A program made the position numbers and the translations under genes. A stretch of 64,000 bases of DNA from Nonomuraea sediminis (GTDB lineage Bacteria > Actinomycetota > Actinomycetes > Streptosporangiales > Streptosporangiaceae). The stretch is from positions 434,001 to 498,000 of the forward strand of contig NZ_JAHDTI010000011.1 of assembly GCF_018531495.1 (NCBI RefSeq), in the 5' to 3' direction. Shown one piece after another: positions 26,413 to 34,507 of this stretch. The notes under the pieces are model-generated. The model saw only the letters and a list, made by a program, of their open reading frames with translations. It was not told the origin of the DNA and made no database searches. Each line of letters starts with the position of its first letter. The stretch's first letter is position 1.

Positions 26413-27908
26413 CGCAGCTCGACGTTCTCGAGAATGAGGTAGCCGTCGAGCGTCACCTGCAGACCGTGCACGTCGCGGGCGTAGACGTAGTGCGGCGTCT
26501 GCGTGGTGATGGCCACGAAGAAGTCCTCATTGAGCAGCAGGTCGTTGATCTGGCGCAGCGACTCGAGGCGCTGGGCGCGGTCGGGCTCGTGCAGGGCGTC
26601 GTCGATCAGCTTGGCGTAGCGGCCGGAGGAGTAGCCGTGGACGCTGCCGTTGGCCAGAGGCTGGCCGAGCACGATGGACGAGCCGCTGTCGTGGGCGACT
26701 CGCTGGACGTTGGAGGTCAGGATCGTCCAGTCGCCGTTGTCGATCCTGGTGTTGAACATGGCGTCGTCTACCAGGTCGATGCGGGCCCTGACGCCGACCG
26801 CCGCGAGCTGCTGCTGCAGGATCTGCGACACCGCTTCGTCCACGCCGCCGCCGGTGAGGATGGAGGCGTCCAGGCCGGAGCCGTGCCCGGCCTGCGCCAG
26901 CAGCCGTTTGGCCTTGGCGGGGTCGGGCGGGCAGCTCCTGGCCTGCTCGGGTGAGGCGTCGAAGCCGATGGAGCCCTTGGGCCACGGCAGGCACCACGGT
27001 TCCGTCCTGCCCTTGTAGACGGCGCCGACGATGGCCTTGCGGTCGAGGGCCGCCGCGACGGCCTGCCGTACGCGGACGTCGTCGAAGGGCGGCTTGGCGG
27101 TGTTCATCAGCAGCATCTCGACGCGGCCGCCCTCGCCGGCCTGGAGGGTCTGCACGGAGGGGTCCTTGGCGAAGTTCGCGAAGTCCTGCCAGCTGGAGTC
27201 GAACAGGAACCCTGCCTGGCCCGACTGGAACAGCAGCCGCGAGGACTGAGCGTCGCCGGTGACGCGGAAGACCAGCCGCTCGAGCTTGGGCACGCCTTGC
27301 CGCCAGAAGTGCGGGTTCGGCGCCAGGACCGCCTGGCTGGCGGGCTGCCAGCTCTGCAGCAGGAACGGGCCGCTGCCGACGGGGTGGTTCTTGAGCTGGT
27401 CGCGGCCGTCCTGCGGCTTGGCGATGAACAGGTAGTCGAACAGGTCGAACGGGGCGGCCAGCGGCTTGCGGAAGGTGACGCGCACGGTGGCCGGGTCCGG
27501 CGCGGCGGCGCCCTGGGTGGTCAGGAACAGCGGCCGGGCGGTGGCGCCGGTGGCGGCGCTCTGCGCGTGCTGGACGTTCCAGACCACGTCCTTGGCGGTC
27601 AGCGGGGTGCCGTCGCTGAACTTCAGCCCCGGCCTGAGCGTGAAGGTGAGGGTCCGGCCGCCGTCGCCCTGCTTCCACGACTGGGCCAGGCGCGGCTGCA
27701 CGTTCCTGTCGGCGTCGAGCAGGGTGAGCGTGTCGTACAGCTGGCGCATCACGCCGGCCTGGACGTTGGTGCCGGCCAGGTCGGTGGGCTCGAAGCCGTC
27801 GAACTGCTCGTCCACCGCGATCGTCAGCTGCCGCGCGTCCTGGACGGCTCCGCCGGTGCCGCAGGCGGCGGCCAGCAGCAGCGGCACCGCGAGCAGGAGG
27901 GCTCTCAT
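26409..27908 (-). CDS. family-5 solute-binding lipoprotein (peptide/nickel type)
   Basis: Surface lipoprotein of 499 residues that captures the ligand for the Dpp-type importer. The lipobox LLAAAC puts the lipidated cysteine at residue 16. Family-5 landmarks include YDTLTLLD, LKFSDGTPLTAKDVVWN near 100-116, and the mid-protein VRQAVAAALDRKAIV. Family members bind peptides but also nickel, opines or modified amino acids. The enzymes encoded upstream (ComA-like, CocE-like, RidA repeats) suggest the ligand is not simply a nutrient peptide. Confidence 0.93.
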   Translation of the reverse strand: MRALLLAVPLLLAAACGTGGAVQDARQLTIAVDEQFDGFEPTDLAGTNVQAGVMRQLYDTLTLLDADRNVQPRLAQSWKQGDGGRTLTFTLRPGLKFSDGTPLTAKDVVWNVQHAQSAATGATARPLFLTTQGAAAPDPATVRVTFRKPLAAPFDLFDYLFIAKPQDGRDQLKNHPVGSGPFLLQSWQPASQAVLAPNPHFWRQGVPKLERLVFRVTGDAQSSRLLFQSGQAGFLFDSSWQDFANFAKDPSVQTLQAGEGGRVEMLLMNTAKPPFDDVRVRQAVAAALDRKAIVGAVYKGRTEPWCLPWPKGSIGFDASPEQARSCPPDPAKAKRLLAQAGHGSGLDASILTGGGVDEAVSQILQQQLAAVGVRARIDLVDDAMFNTRIDNGDWTILTSNVQRVAHDSGSSIVLGQPLANGSVHGYSSGRYAKLIDDALHEPDRAQRLESLRQINDLLLNEDFFVAITTQTPHYVYARDVHGLQVTLDGYLILENVELR

Positions 27909-28948
27909 CGGTCCACCATCGCGACGGCCTCCGCGCAGATCAGCAGCCCGGGGGAGACCAGCCCGGCCACCCCGACCCCGGTCGCGCACGGTCCCTTGGT
28001 GAAGTACTCGGCGCGGATGGGCGCCGCCTGGATCCACGCGTCAGGGTCGAGACCCACGTAGTAGGTGTTCTTGCGCAGCACGTCGTCGGTGCTCGCGCCG
28101 AGCTCGGCCAGCACCGCGCGCAGGTTGTCCATCACGACGCGGGTCTGGGCGGCCATGTCCCGTTCGACGCCGAGCGCGACCTGCCCCGAGACGAACACCA
28201 GGTCGCCGGCGCGCACTCCGGCGTGGAACGCGGTGGGCTCCGGCCAGGCGGTCACGCCCGGCGGGTCGGCGAAGGTCGTCGGCGTGTCCACCATCGCCAC
28301 GGCCTCGATCTGGATGAGCGCGCCCGGCGGCAGCGCCCGCGCGACCACGTCGGTGGTGGCCACCCCGTGCCCCAGCAGTTGTGAGCGCACCCGCGCGGTC
28401 TCCGCCCAGTCGCCCTCGTCGGCCAGGTAGACGGTGGTCTTGACGACGTCGGCGAGGGTGCCGCCCAGCTCCTCCAGCGTGATCGCGATGTTGCCGAGGA
28501 TCGCCCGCGTCTGCGCCGCCGCGTCGCCCGGGTGCCGCACGTCGGTCTTCCCCTCGACGAAGATCATGTCTCCGGCGCGGACGCCGCCGCGCGGCGAGTA
28601 CGCCTTCCGCACGCCGACCACCGCGATCGCGTCCACCTCGACCAGCAGCGACGGCGTCATCAGGTCTGTCACGTCCATTGAGGTGTACGGCGTGCCACGC
28701 GGGAACCGCCTGGGCACCCACGGCTCGCCGCCCACGTGGTAGCCGTTGAGCCTGACCACGTCGGCGGGCCCGGCCCCGGCCGCCTTGAGCACGTCCACCA
28801 GGTCGTTCTCGGCGCTGTCATGATCGGCCCCGTCACCCGTCTGACCGGTCACGAACACCAGGTCGCCGCTGCGGACGGCGTTGCAGAAGGGCACGGGGAC
28901 GCCCAGCGTGCCGAAGTCCTCGGGCAGGTCCACCCATTGCTTAGCCAT
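27905..28948 (-). CDS. triple-domain RidA/YjgF protein
   Basis: Protein of 347 residues made of three tandem RidA folds at about 1-112, 113-225 and 226-347. Each repeats the pattern AG(D)-h-h-F-V-x-G(Q/K), then a helix, then ADVVK/DDVLR and YL/YYV. RidA proteins are usually about 130-residue single domains forming trimers with three active sites, so this chain could fold as a one-chain trimer. None of the three domains has the Arg of the archetypal imine-deaminase site: the matching segments read TPYTSMDV, GVATTDVV and GPCATGVG. It is therefore probably not a simple enamine deaminase. The start has a GGAGA site; both ends overlap neighbouring genes. Confidence 0.85.
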   Translation of the reverse strand: MAKQWVDLPEDFGTLGVPVPFCNAVRSGDLVFVTGQTGDGADHDSAENDLVDVLKAAGAGPADVVRLNGYHVGGEPWVPRRFPRGTPYTSMDVTDLMTPSLLVEVDAIAVVGVRKAYSPRGGVRAGDMIFVEGKTDVRHPGDAAAQTRAILGNIAITLEELGGTLADVVKTTVYLADEGDWAETARVRSQLLGHGVATTDVVARALPPGALIQIEAVAMVDTPTTFADPPGVTAWPEPTAFHAGVRAGDLVFVSGQVALGVERDMAAQTRVVMDNLRAVLAELGASTDDVLRKNTYYVGLDPDAWIQAAPIRAEYFTKGPCATGVGVAGLVSPGLLICAEAVAMVDR

Positions 28949-30602
28949 CCAGGTCTCCTCCAGGTCGGATCGGCAGCACGAGCCGGGAGGGCCGGGCGGC
29001 GGCGTGGAAGATCTCCTGCCGTGCCGGGCGCAGCTCACGGTCGCTCCAGAAGTCGGCGCCGGTGTTGTGGTTGCGGTCGTGATTGGGGAAGTCGGAGCTG
29101 GTGACGTCCAGCCGGATCCGCTCGCCGGGCAGGAACGCCACGCACGCGGGAGTCAGCCGGATGTGCAGCTCCCGAGGCACCCCTGGCTCCATGGCGGCGC
29201 GCAGGACGCCCTCGGCCAGGTTGACGGCGCGCCCGGCGGCGTCCTCCCTGATGAGGCGGGCCACCCAGTCGGTCTGCGGGGCAGAGCTCGCGGCCCAGAG
29301 CACGGCGCTCACCGGACCCGCCACGCGCAGGCCCGCCTCGAGCGGTTCGGTGCGGTAGACGAGCTTGTCGGCCCGCCCGTCGTTGGGCGCCTGGTCGGTG
29401 GGGGCGAGCTGGGAGTCGGCGCCCATCAGGCTCATCACCGGGTCACGCGGGTCGTAGGTGTAGCGGTCGGACGGCTCGTCGCCCGGCAGGTCGCGGGAGA
29501 GCCGCCCGTCGCCGAAGGCGGTGTTGGCGCGCCCGCCGCCACGCAGGTAGAGCGGCGTCGGCGAGGCGCCGCGGGGCGGCCAGTCGGGCTCGGCCCGCCA
29601 TCGGTTCCCGCCCAGCTCGAACACGCGCACGGGCGGGCCGTCGTCACGTGGCCTGCCGCGCAGGAGCGGGGCGAAGAAGTCGTCGACGATCTGGGCGAAC
29701 GACAGCTTGCCTGCCGGTCCGGGATCGAGGGCGGGGAACGGCTCGCCGTACCCGTCGGGGTCGTGGCTCCACGGCCCCACGATCAGCCGGTGCGCGTCCC
29801 GGGTGGCGGCGGGCCCGTTGCGGCGCATGCCGGTGAAGTGGTCCACGCCGTGCACGAACCTGTCCCACCAGCCGGTCACCACACACACCGGCACCTCGAC
29901 CAGGGGATGGATCTCATCCAGCGCCCACAGCTCCCTGTCCACCTCGCGCAGGAACCGCTTGAGCTGCGGCGTGACGAGCGAGAAGACGTGCGAGGGGATG
30001 TCGTCCAGCGGGGTGAACCACAGCCACTTGCCCCGCTCGACCTCCGCCCAGTCCCGCTCCGCCTCCGCGTAGCTCGTCGGGCCGCCGCGCCCGCCCGCGC
30101 GCCTGCGCGCCTCGGCCGCCTCCAGGTAGCACCACTCCAGGCGGCGGCCCAGGTCGAAGATGCCGTGCGTGACGTCGAGCAGCCTGGCTGTGATCCCGGC
30201 CGTCAGGATGCCGCGCAGGCTGGGAGGCCGCTCGGCGGCCAGCCGCCAGCTCGCCCACGCGTCGTAGGAGTGGCCGAATGCGCCCACCCGCCCGTCGGCG
30301 TCAGGCAGCCGCGCCGCCCACTCCACCGTGTCGAAGCCGTCCTCGGCCTCGACGCGCTGCGCCGTCTCGGCGAAGGCCCACACCCACGCGCCGTCGGAGG
30401 CGTGCCGTCCGCGGATGTCCTGCACCACTACCAGGTAGCCACGCGCGGCCAGCTCGCTGGCCAGCCCGGCGAAGGCCTGCTTGCCGTAGGGCGTACGGCG
30501 CAGCAGCACCGGAAACGGACCGGGCCCCGGCGGACGGTGGACGTCGGCGCGCAGCATGGTCCCGTCGCGCATCGGCGCCGCCACGTCCCTGATGACGTCC
30601 AT
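28941..30602 (-). CDS. CocE/NonD-type alpha/beta hydrolase
   Basis: Serine hydrolase of 553 residues in the X-Pro dipeptidyl-peptidase/cocaine-esterase family. The N-terminal alpha/beta domain has the nucleophile Ser112 in FGHSYDAW and the VGPWSHDPD segment, which supplies the catalytic His. The C-terminal part (from about 370) is the family's jelly-roll domain (AGPVSAVLWAASSAPQTDWVARL). It cleaves an ester or an N-terminal dipeptide; no signal peptide is seen. The ATG shares one base with the ComA-like stop, and the stop overlaps the RidA-repeat gene by 8 bases. Confidence 0.9.
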   Translation of the reverse strand: MDVIRDVAAPMRDGTMLRADVHRPPGPGPFPVLLRRTPYGKQAFAGLASELAARGYLVVVQDIRGRHASDGAWVWAFAETAQRVEAEDGFDTVEWAARLPDADGRVGAFGHSYDAWASWRLAAERPPSLRGILTAGITARLLDVTHGIFDLGRRLEWCYLEAAEARRRAGGRGGPTSYAEAERDWAEVERGKWLWFTPLDDIPSHVFSLVTPQLKRFLREVDRELWALDEIHPLVEVPVCVVTGWWDRFVHGVDHFTGMRRNGPAATRDAHRLIVGPWSHDPDGYGEPFPALDPGPAGKLSFAQIVDDFFAPLLRGRPRDDGPPVRVFELGGNRWRAEPDWPPRGASPTPLYLRGGGRANTAFGDGRLSRDLPGDEPSDRYTYDPRDPVMSLMGADSQLAPTDQAPNDGRADKLVYRTEPLEAGLRVAGPVSAVLWAASSAPQTDWVARLIREDAAGRAVNLAEGVLRAAMEPGVPRELHIRLTPACVAFLPGERIRLDVTSSDFPNHDRNHNTGADFWSDRELRPARQEIFHAAARPSRLVLPIRPGGDLDG

Positions 30603-31357
30603 CAGCCGGTCACCGCGTTCGGTCCGATGCCGCGCCGGGTGGCCTCCAGGAACAGCGCGTCCTCGCTCGCCACGTTGGCGAGGTTCACGTCGGGGCCGAA
30701 GCGCCGCACCAGCATCAGCTGCATGGCCTGCACTTCGTGGTGGTGAATGCCGGGGATCCATGGCCCGGGCAGCTCGAACACGACGTCGCCGATCGGCAGC
30801 GCCGCCTCGACGGCCTCCAGCACGTCGGCGCGCACCAGCTCGGCCGCCTCGATCAGGACCTTCCAGCAGCCGTGGTCAAGCAGCCGCCTGGCGCCCTCCA
30901 CCAGCTCGGCCGGGCCGGTCCTGTGGTGCTTGCTGCCCACCTCGCCCAGCACGGTCAGCCCGCGCTCGAGCGCCGCGGCCACCAGCTTGGCCTTGACCTC
31001 CTCGCCCAGCGGCCTGGCGTTCTCCGACACCTCGACCACCCGGTACCCGGCCTCTTGCGCTCCGTCGAGGAAGGCGTCGGCGGCGTCGCGGAACACCGCG
31101 TGCTCGAGGAACATCCCGCCGGGGAACGCCTCCACCCCGTGCTCCCGGTAGACGGTGACCTTCTCGGCGAGCACGTCGAACGGCAGCATCGCCGACACGC
31201 CCACCACGAGCTTGGCCAGGTCGACCGTCTCACCGCAGGTGCGCAGCAGGTCCTCCTGCGCCAGCGGGCCCAGCCCGAAGTCCGCGGTGATCGTCAGACC
31301 GGTCCGGCGCGGCTTGGCCGTACGGACGGTGACCGGTACTCGAGGAAAAGGGATCAT
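30602..31357 (-). CDS. phosphosulfolactate synthase (ComA) family protein
   Basis: TIM-barrel protein of 251 residues. It matches the ComA family through KPRRTGLTITADFG (15-28), VDLAKLVVG near 45, FPGGMFLEHA near 78, VVEVSENARPL near 107 and LGEVGSKH near 137. ComA adds sulfite to phosphoenolpyruvate to make (2R)-phospho-3-sulfolactate, first known from coenzyme M synthesis in methanogens; actinobacterial members are poorly studied. The start has a GGAGGAG site. It is the first gene after lysR in the minus-strand operon. The product in this organism is unknown, and a changed substrate is possible. Confidence 0.78.
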   Translation of the reverse strand: MIPFPRVPVTVRTAKPRRTGLTITADFGLGPLAQEDLLRTCGETVDLAKLVVGVSAMLPFDVLAEKVTVYREHGVEAFPGGMFLEHAVFRDAADAFLDGAQEAGYRVVEVSENARPLGEEVKAKLVAAALERGLTVLGEVGSKHHRTGPAELVEGARRLLDHGCWKVLIEAAELVRADVLEAVEAALPIGDVVFELPGPWIPGIHHHEVQAMQLMLVRRFGPDVNLANVASEDALFLEATRRGIGPNAVTG

Positions 31358-31428
31358 GGAGCTGCTCCTCCGACGCGGGTTTTCGAGAATTCAAGACCCA
31401 CGCTGCGGAACAGGTCCAAGACGCATCA

Positions 31429-31444
31429 CCTATAGGGGCATAGG
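31429..31444. promoter_or_regulatory. candidate LysR-type site upstream of the ComA-like gene
   Basis: Inverted repeat CCTAT-N6-ATAGG just after the lysR stop codon and 72 bases upstream of the ComA-like start. A related ATAGG-N5-CCTAC lies at the lysR start (32339-32353). Both could be targets of the adjacent LysR protein. A partly symmetric GGGTTTT...AAGACCC also lies at 31378-31400. Confidence 0.35.
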
Positions 31445-31446
31445 AA

Positions 31447-32340
31447 TCAATCGGCAGGCCGCCTGGTACGGGGCGTGGGGAAGACGTCCGCCGCGACCTT
31501 GACGAACTCGCGCACGGCCGGCGCGGGTTCGCCCTCGCTGATCGCCAGGCCCACCCGGTGCACCAGCGGCGGATCGAGCGGCACGATGTGCGCGCCGCCG
31601 CGGGCGGCCCGCCTGGCGTGCGGCTCCACCAGCAGCGCGCCGCCCACGCCCGCCAGCACCAGCTCCACCAGCGCCTGCGCGGAGGGCACCTCGACGTTGA
31701 CGGCCTCGCCCGCGTTCTCTGCGTCGATGATGCGGCGGGTGACCGTGCCCTGCGGGAAGGCCACCAGCGGCAGCTCACGCAGCGCCGAGCGGGGAAGCGC
31801 CGTCTGCTCCGGCGGGTCCATGCCCGGCGGCAGCGCGATGAACAGCTCGTAGTCGGCCAGCTCTCGCACCCGCACCCCGGGACCCGCCGACGACAGCTCG
31901 AGCACCGCCACCTCCGACAGGCCGCTGCGCACGCGCTCGGCCGCGGCGGCGGAGTCCTCGGCGCCCTCGATGCGCACCATGACCCGCGGGAACCTGCGGC
32001 GGAACTCGGTCACCAGCTCCGTCGCCGGGTTCACCATCAGCGCCCACGGCGCGGTGATCTCCAGCTCCCCGCCCTGCACGCTCGACACGGCCCGCACCGC
32101 CTCCCGGGCGTCCTGCATGGCCCGCAGCGCCCGCCGGGCGGGCACGATCAGCGCCTCGCCCGCCGAGGTGAGCTCGATCGCGCGCGGCAGCCGCCGGAAC
32201 AGCGGCGAGCCCAGCTCGTGCTCCAGCGCCCTGATCGACTGGGACAGCGAAGGCTGAGCGATGTGCAGCGCCTCGGCGGCCTTGGTGAAGCTGCCGTTCT
32301 CCGCCACGGCCAGGAAATGTGTCAGCTTTCGCGCATCCAT
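31447..32340 (-). CDS. LysR family transcriptional regulator
   Basis: Regulator of 297 residues. The winged helix-turn-helix is at residues 1-60 (LTHFLAVAENGSFTKAAEALHIAQPSLSQSI), followed by the two-lobed LysR substrate domain. It sits between two operons: it reads in the same direction as the ComA-CocE-RidA-Dpp block 89 bases downstream and is divergent from the thioredoxin-CGSC module 62 bases away. That placement makes it the likely regulator of one or both. The inducer is unknown. Confidence 0.92.
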   Translation of the reverse strand: MDARKLTHFLAVAENGSFTKAAEALHIAQPSLSQSIRALEHELGSPLFRRLPRAIELTSAGEALIVPARRALRAMQDAREAVRAVSSVQGGELEITAPWALMVNPATELVTEFRRRFPRVMVRIEGAEDSAAAAERVRSGLSEVAVLELSSAGPGVRVRELADYELFIALPPGMDPPEQTALPRSALRELPLVAFPQGTVTRRIIDAENAGEAVNVEVPSAQALVELVLAGVGGALLVEPHARRAARGGAHIVPLDPPLVHRVGLAISEGEPAPAVREFVKVAADVFPTPRTRRPAD

Positions 32341-32402
32341 AGGCGCAACCTACCGGCCTGCCGTTTTTTCATCTTTGACCATGAGGCTCGGGCACGGCTG
32401 TC

Positions 32403-32705
32403 ATGAGCCGCATGACCATCAGCGATCTGACCGAGCAGGGACGGCCCGTGCTCGTGGACTTCTGGGCGCCCGGCTGCGCCCGCTGCCGGAGCCTGCGGCC
32501 CGTCCTGGAGGAGCTCGCCGAACGGTACGGCGACCGGGTCGCCTTCACCGAGGTGGACGCGCACGCCGAAGCCGAGCTCGCCGCGCGCTACGGCGTGATG
32601 CGGCTGCCCACCGTGCTGATCGTGCGGGACGGCCAGGTCACGACCGTGCTGTCGGGATCGGGAGGCAGGGCCGAGCTCGAGGCGGCGCTGGACGCGATCG
32701 CATGA
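32403..32705 (+). CDS. atypical thioredoxin
   Basis: Single thioredoxin fold of 100 residues. VLVDFWAPGCARC holds the redox pair Cys25/Cys28 in a CARC motif instead of CGPC. The cis-proline loop is present as MRLPTVLIV, and a C-terminal GRAELEAALDAI helix closes the fold. A second ATG three codons in (32412) is possible. The stop overlaps the next start by 4 bases, so it is translated with two downstream partners and is likely their dedicated electron donor. Atypical thioredoxins are also known as partners of glycine reductase systems. Confidence 0.88.
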   Translation: MSRMTISDLTEQGRPVLVDFWAPGCARCRSLRPVLEELAERYGDRVAFTEVDAHAEAELAARYGVMRLPTVLIVRDGQVTTVLSGSGGRAELEAALDAIA

Positions 32706-33724
32706 GCGGGCACCACGTCGACGACTACTGGCAGGCCGTCGAGTACTGCCACGCCCGGGGCTGGACCGACGGCTCCCCGATCGTGCCGCCCACCGCCGAG
32801 CGGGTCGAGGAGTTCCTCGCCCACGCCGGCTGGGACCCGGCCGAGGTGCTCGCCGTCGAACCCGTCCGCGGCCGCAAGCTGCCCGCCGAGCAGGTGGCCG
32901 CCTGCTGCGTGATGGCCGGCTGCCTGCCGTCCTACCTGCCCGTCATGGCCGCAGTCCTGGCCGCGGTCAGCGATCCGCGCTACAAGCTGCACGGTACGGT
33001 CACCAGCACCGGAGGCGCCGCGCCGCTCATCGTCGTCAACGGCCCGATCCGCGACCGGATCGAGCTCAACTACCGGGGAGACCTGTTCGGGTCCGCCCGC
33101 CGCGCCAACGCCACCATCGGCAGGGCCCTGCGGCTGATCTTCCTGAACTGCCTCGACGCCAGGCCAGGCGTGCTCGACCGCTCCACGCAGGGCAGCTTCG
33201 CCAAGTACAGCGGCTGCTTCGGCGAGTACGAGCAGGCCAGCCCGTGGGAGCCGTTCCACGTGTCGCGCGGTTTCGACGCCGCCGACAGCGCCGTCACGGT
33301 GTTCGCCGCCGAGTCGGGGCACAACATCCTGTGCCACGGCACCGACAGGCCCGACCGGCTGCTGGCCATCGCCGCCGACACCATGGCCGCCATGGGCAGC
33401 TTCAGCGCGGGCGAGTCGCTGCTGGTGCTGTCGCCCGAGCACGCCGCCATCCTGGGCGCCGCCGGCTGGAGCCGCGCCGACGTGCGGGAGTTCCTCTTCC
33501 AGGGCGCCCGGCGCCGGCTGGCCGACCTCAAGAGCGCCGGCAAGATCGACGGCGCGGGCGAGCCCGACCCCGGCGACGAGGACGTCTGGGTGCACCGCGG
33601 CCAGTCCCCGGCCGACATCCACGTGCTCGTGGGCGGCGCCGACGCCGGCGGCCACTCGGCCTTCTTCCCCTCATGGAGCCGCGTCCGCGGCAGCCTCGCC
33701 GTCACCAAGGGAGTACGCACATGA
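32702..33724 (+). CDS. conserved protein of the CGSC/UGSC redox module
   Basis: Soluble protein of 340 residues that I cannot place in a named enzyme family with certainty. The N-terminus (VEYCHARGWTDGSPIVPPT) and the Cys-rich segment QVAACCVMAGCLP near 64-77 stand out, as does the glycine-rich HGTVTSTGGAAPLIVVNGP near 99-117. The C-terminal HVLVGGADAGGHSAFFPSW looks like a conserved loop. It is encoded between the thioredoxin and the CGSC protein with ATGA overlaps at both ends, so the three act together. I recall similar proteins being annotated alongside UGSC-family selenoproteins, but this should be tested. Confidence 0.7.
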   Translation: MSGHHVDDYWQAVEYCHARGWTDGSPIVPPTAERVEEFLAHAGWDPAEVLAVEPVRGRKLPAEQVAACCVMAGCLPSYLPVMAAVLAAVSDPRYKLHGTVTSTGGAAPLIVVNGPIRDRIELNYRGDLFGSARRANATIGRALRLIFLNCLDARPGVLDRSTQGSFAKYSGCFGEYEQASPWEPFHVSRGFDAADSAVTVFAAESGHNILCHGTDRPDRLLAIAADTMAAMGSFSAGESLLVLSPEHAAILGAAGWSRADVREFLFQGARRRLADLKSAGKIDGAGEPDPGDEDVWVHRGQSPADIHVLVGGADAGGHSAFFPSWSRVRGSLAVTKGVRT

Positions 33725-34494
33725 TCCGGCTGGTCGATCCCACGCTGCGCGCCGTACGGGAGGACTTCGAGCCCGCGCCGCGGCCCGCCACGCTCGACGG
33801 CGCGCGGCTCGGGCTCCTCGCCAACGGCAAGACTCACGGCGAGTTCCTGCTCGATGCCGTGGTGGCCGAACTGTCCCGCACGTACGCGCTGGGCGAGGTG
33901 CTGCGGATCACCAAGCCGCACCCGAGCGAGCCGCCCACCGCCGCGCAGTGGCGGCAGCTCGCCGAGCACAGCACCGTGGTGCTGTCGGCCATCGGCGACT
34001 GCGGCTCGTGCAGCTCCTGCTCGGTCGTGGACGGGATCCGCCTCGAACGCGAGGGCATCCCCAGCGCCGTCCTCATCACCGAGCCCTTCGTGCCCACCGT
34101 CCAGGCCATCGCGGCCATGAACGGCGCCCCCGGCTACGGCTTCGCCGTCATCCCGCACCCCGTCACCAGGCTGGCCCCCGACCTGCTGCGCGAGCGCGCC
34201 GCCCAGGCGGCCCCCGCGCTTGCCGCGCTGCTGCTCGGCGCTCCCGCGCTCCGTTCACCCGGCCCGACGGCGCGCTCGGCGGACGAGGCGCTCGCCCCGC
34301 TCCGCTCCGCGCTGGCCGCCGACGGCGTCACGCTCACCGTCCAGGTCGAGCAGGGAGTCGTACGGCTCGGCCTGTCCACCGCGGACGACGCCTGCGCGAC
34401 CTGTGTGCTCCCCGAGCCGACGATCCACGCCCTGGCGACCCGCGCCCTGACCGACCACTTCGGCGCCCCCGTCGCCGTCGAGCTCAAGCCGTGA
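33721..34494 (+). CDS. UGSC-family protein (Cys form), GrdB/PrdB-like active site, with NifU-like C-terminal part
   Basis: Protein of 257 residues. Residues 85-123 (VVLSAIGDCGSCSSCSVVDG onward) hold Cys94-Gly-Ser-Cys97 and Cys100, followed by EGIPSAVLITEPF. From memory, the selenocysteine subunits of glycine and proline reductases have U-G-T-C-T-R-C at the same place, followed by a similar AGIPVVH stretch; here the first residue is Cys instead of Sec. Residues 190-257 have the shape of a NifU-like C-terminal domain, with CATC at 225-228. It is the last gene of the three-gene redox module. The substrate is unknown. Confidence 0.75.
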   Translation: MIRLVDPTLRAVREDFEPAPRPATLDGARLGLLANGKTHGEFLLDAVVAELSRTYALGEVLRITKPHPSEPPTAAQWRQLAEHSTVVLSAIGDCGSCSSCSVVDGIRLEREGIPSAVLITEPFVPTVQAIAAMNGAPGYGFAVIPHPVTRLAPDLLRERAAQAAPALAALLLGAPALRSPGPTARSADEALAPLRSALAADGVTLTVQVEQGVVRLGLSTADDACATCVLPEPTIHALATRALTDHFGAPVAVELKP

Positions 34495-34507
34495 TCACGA
34501 CGGTGTG

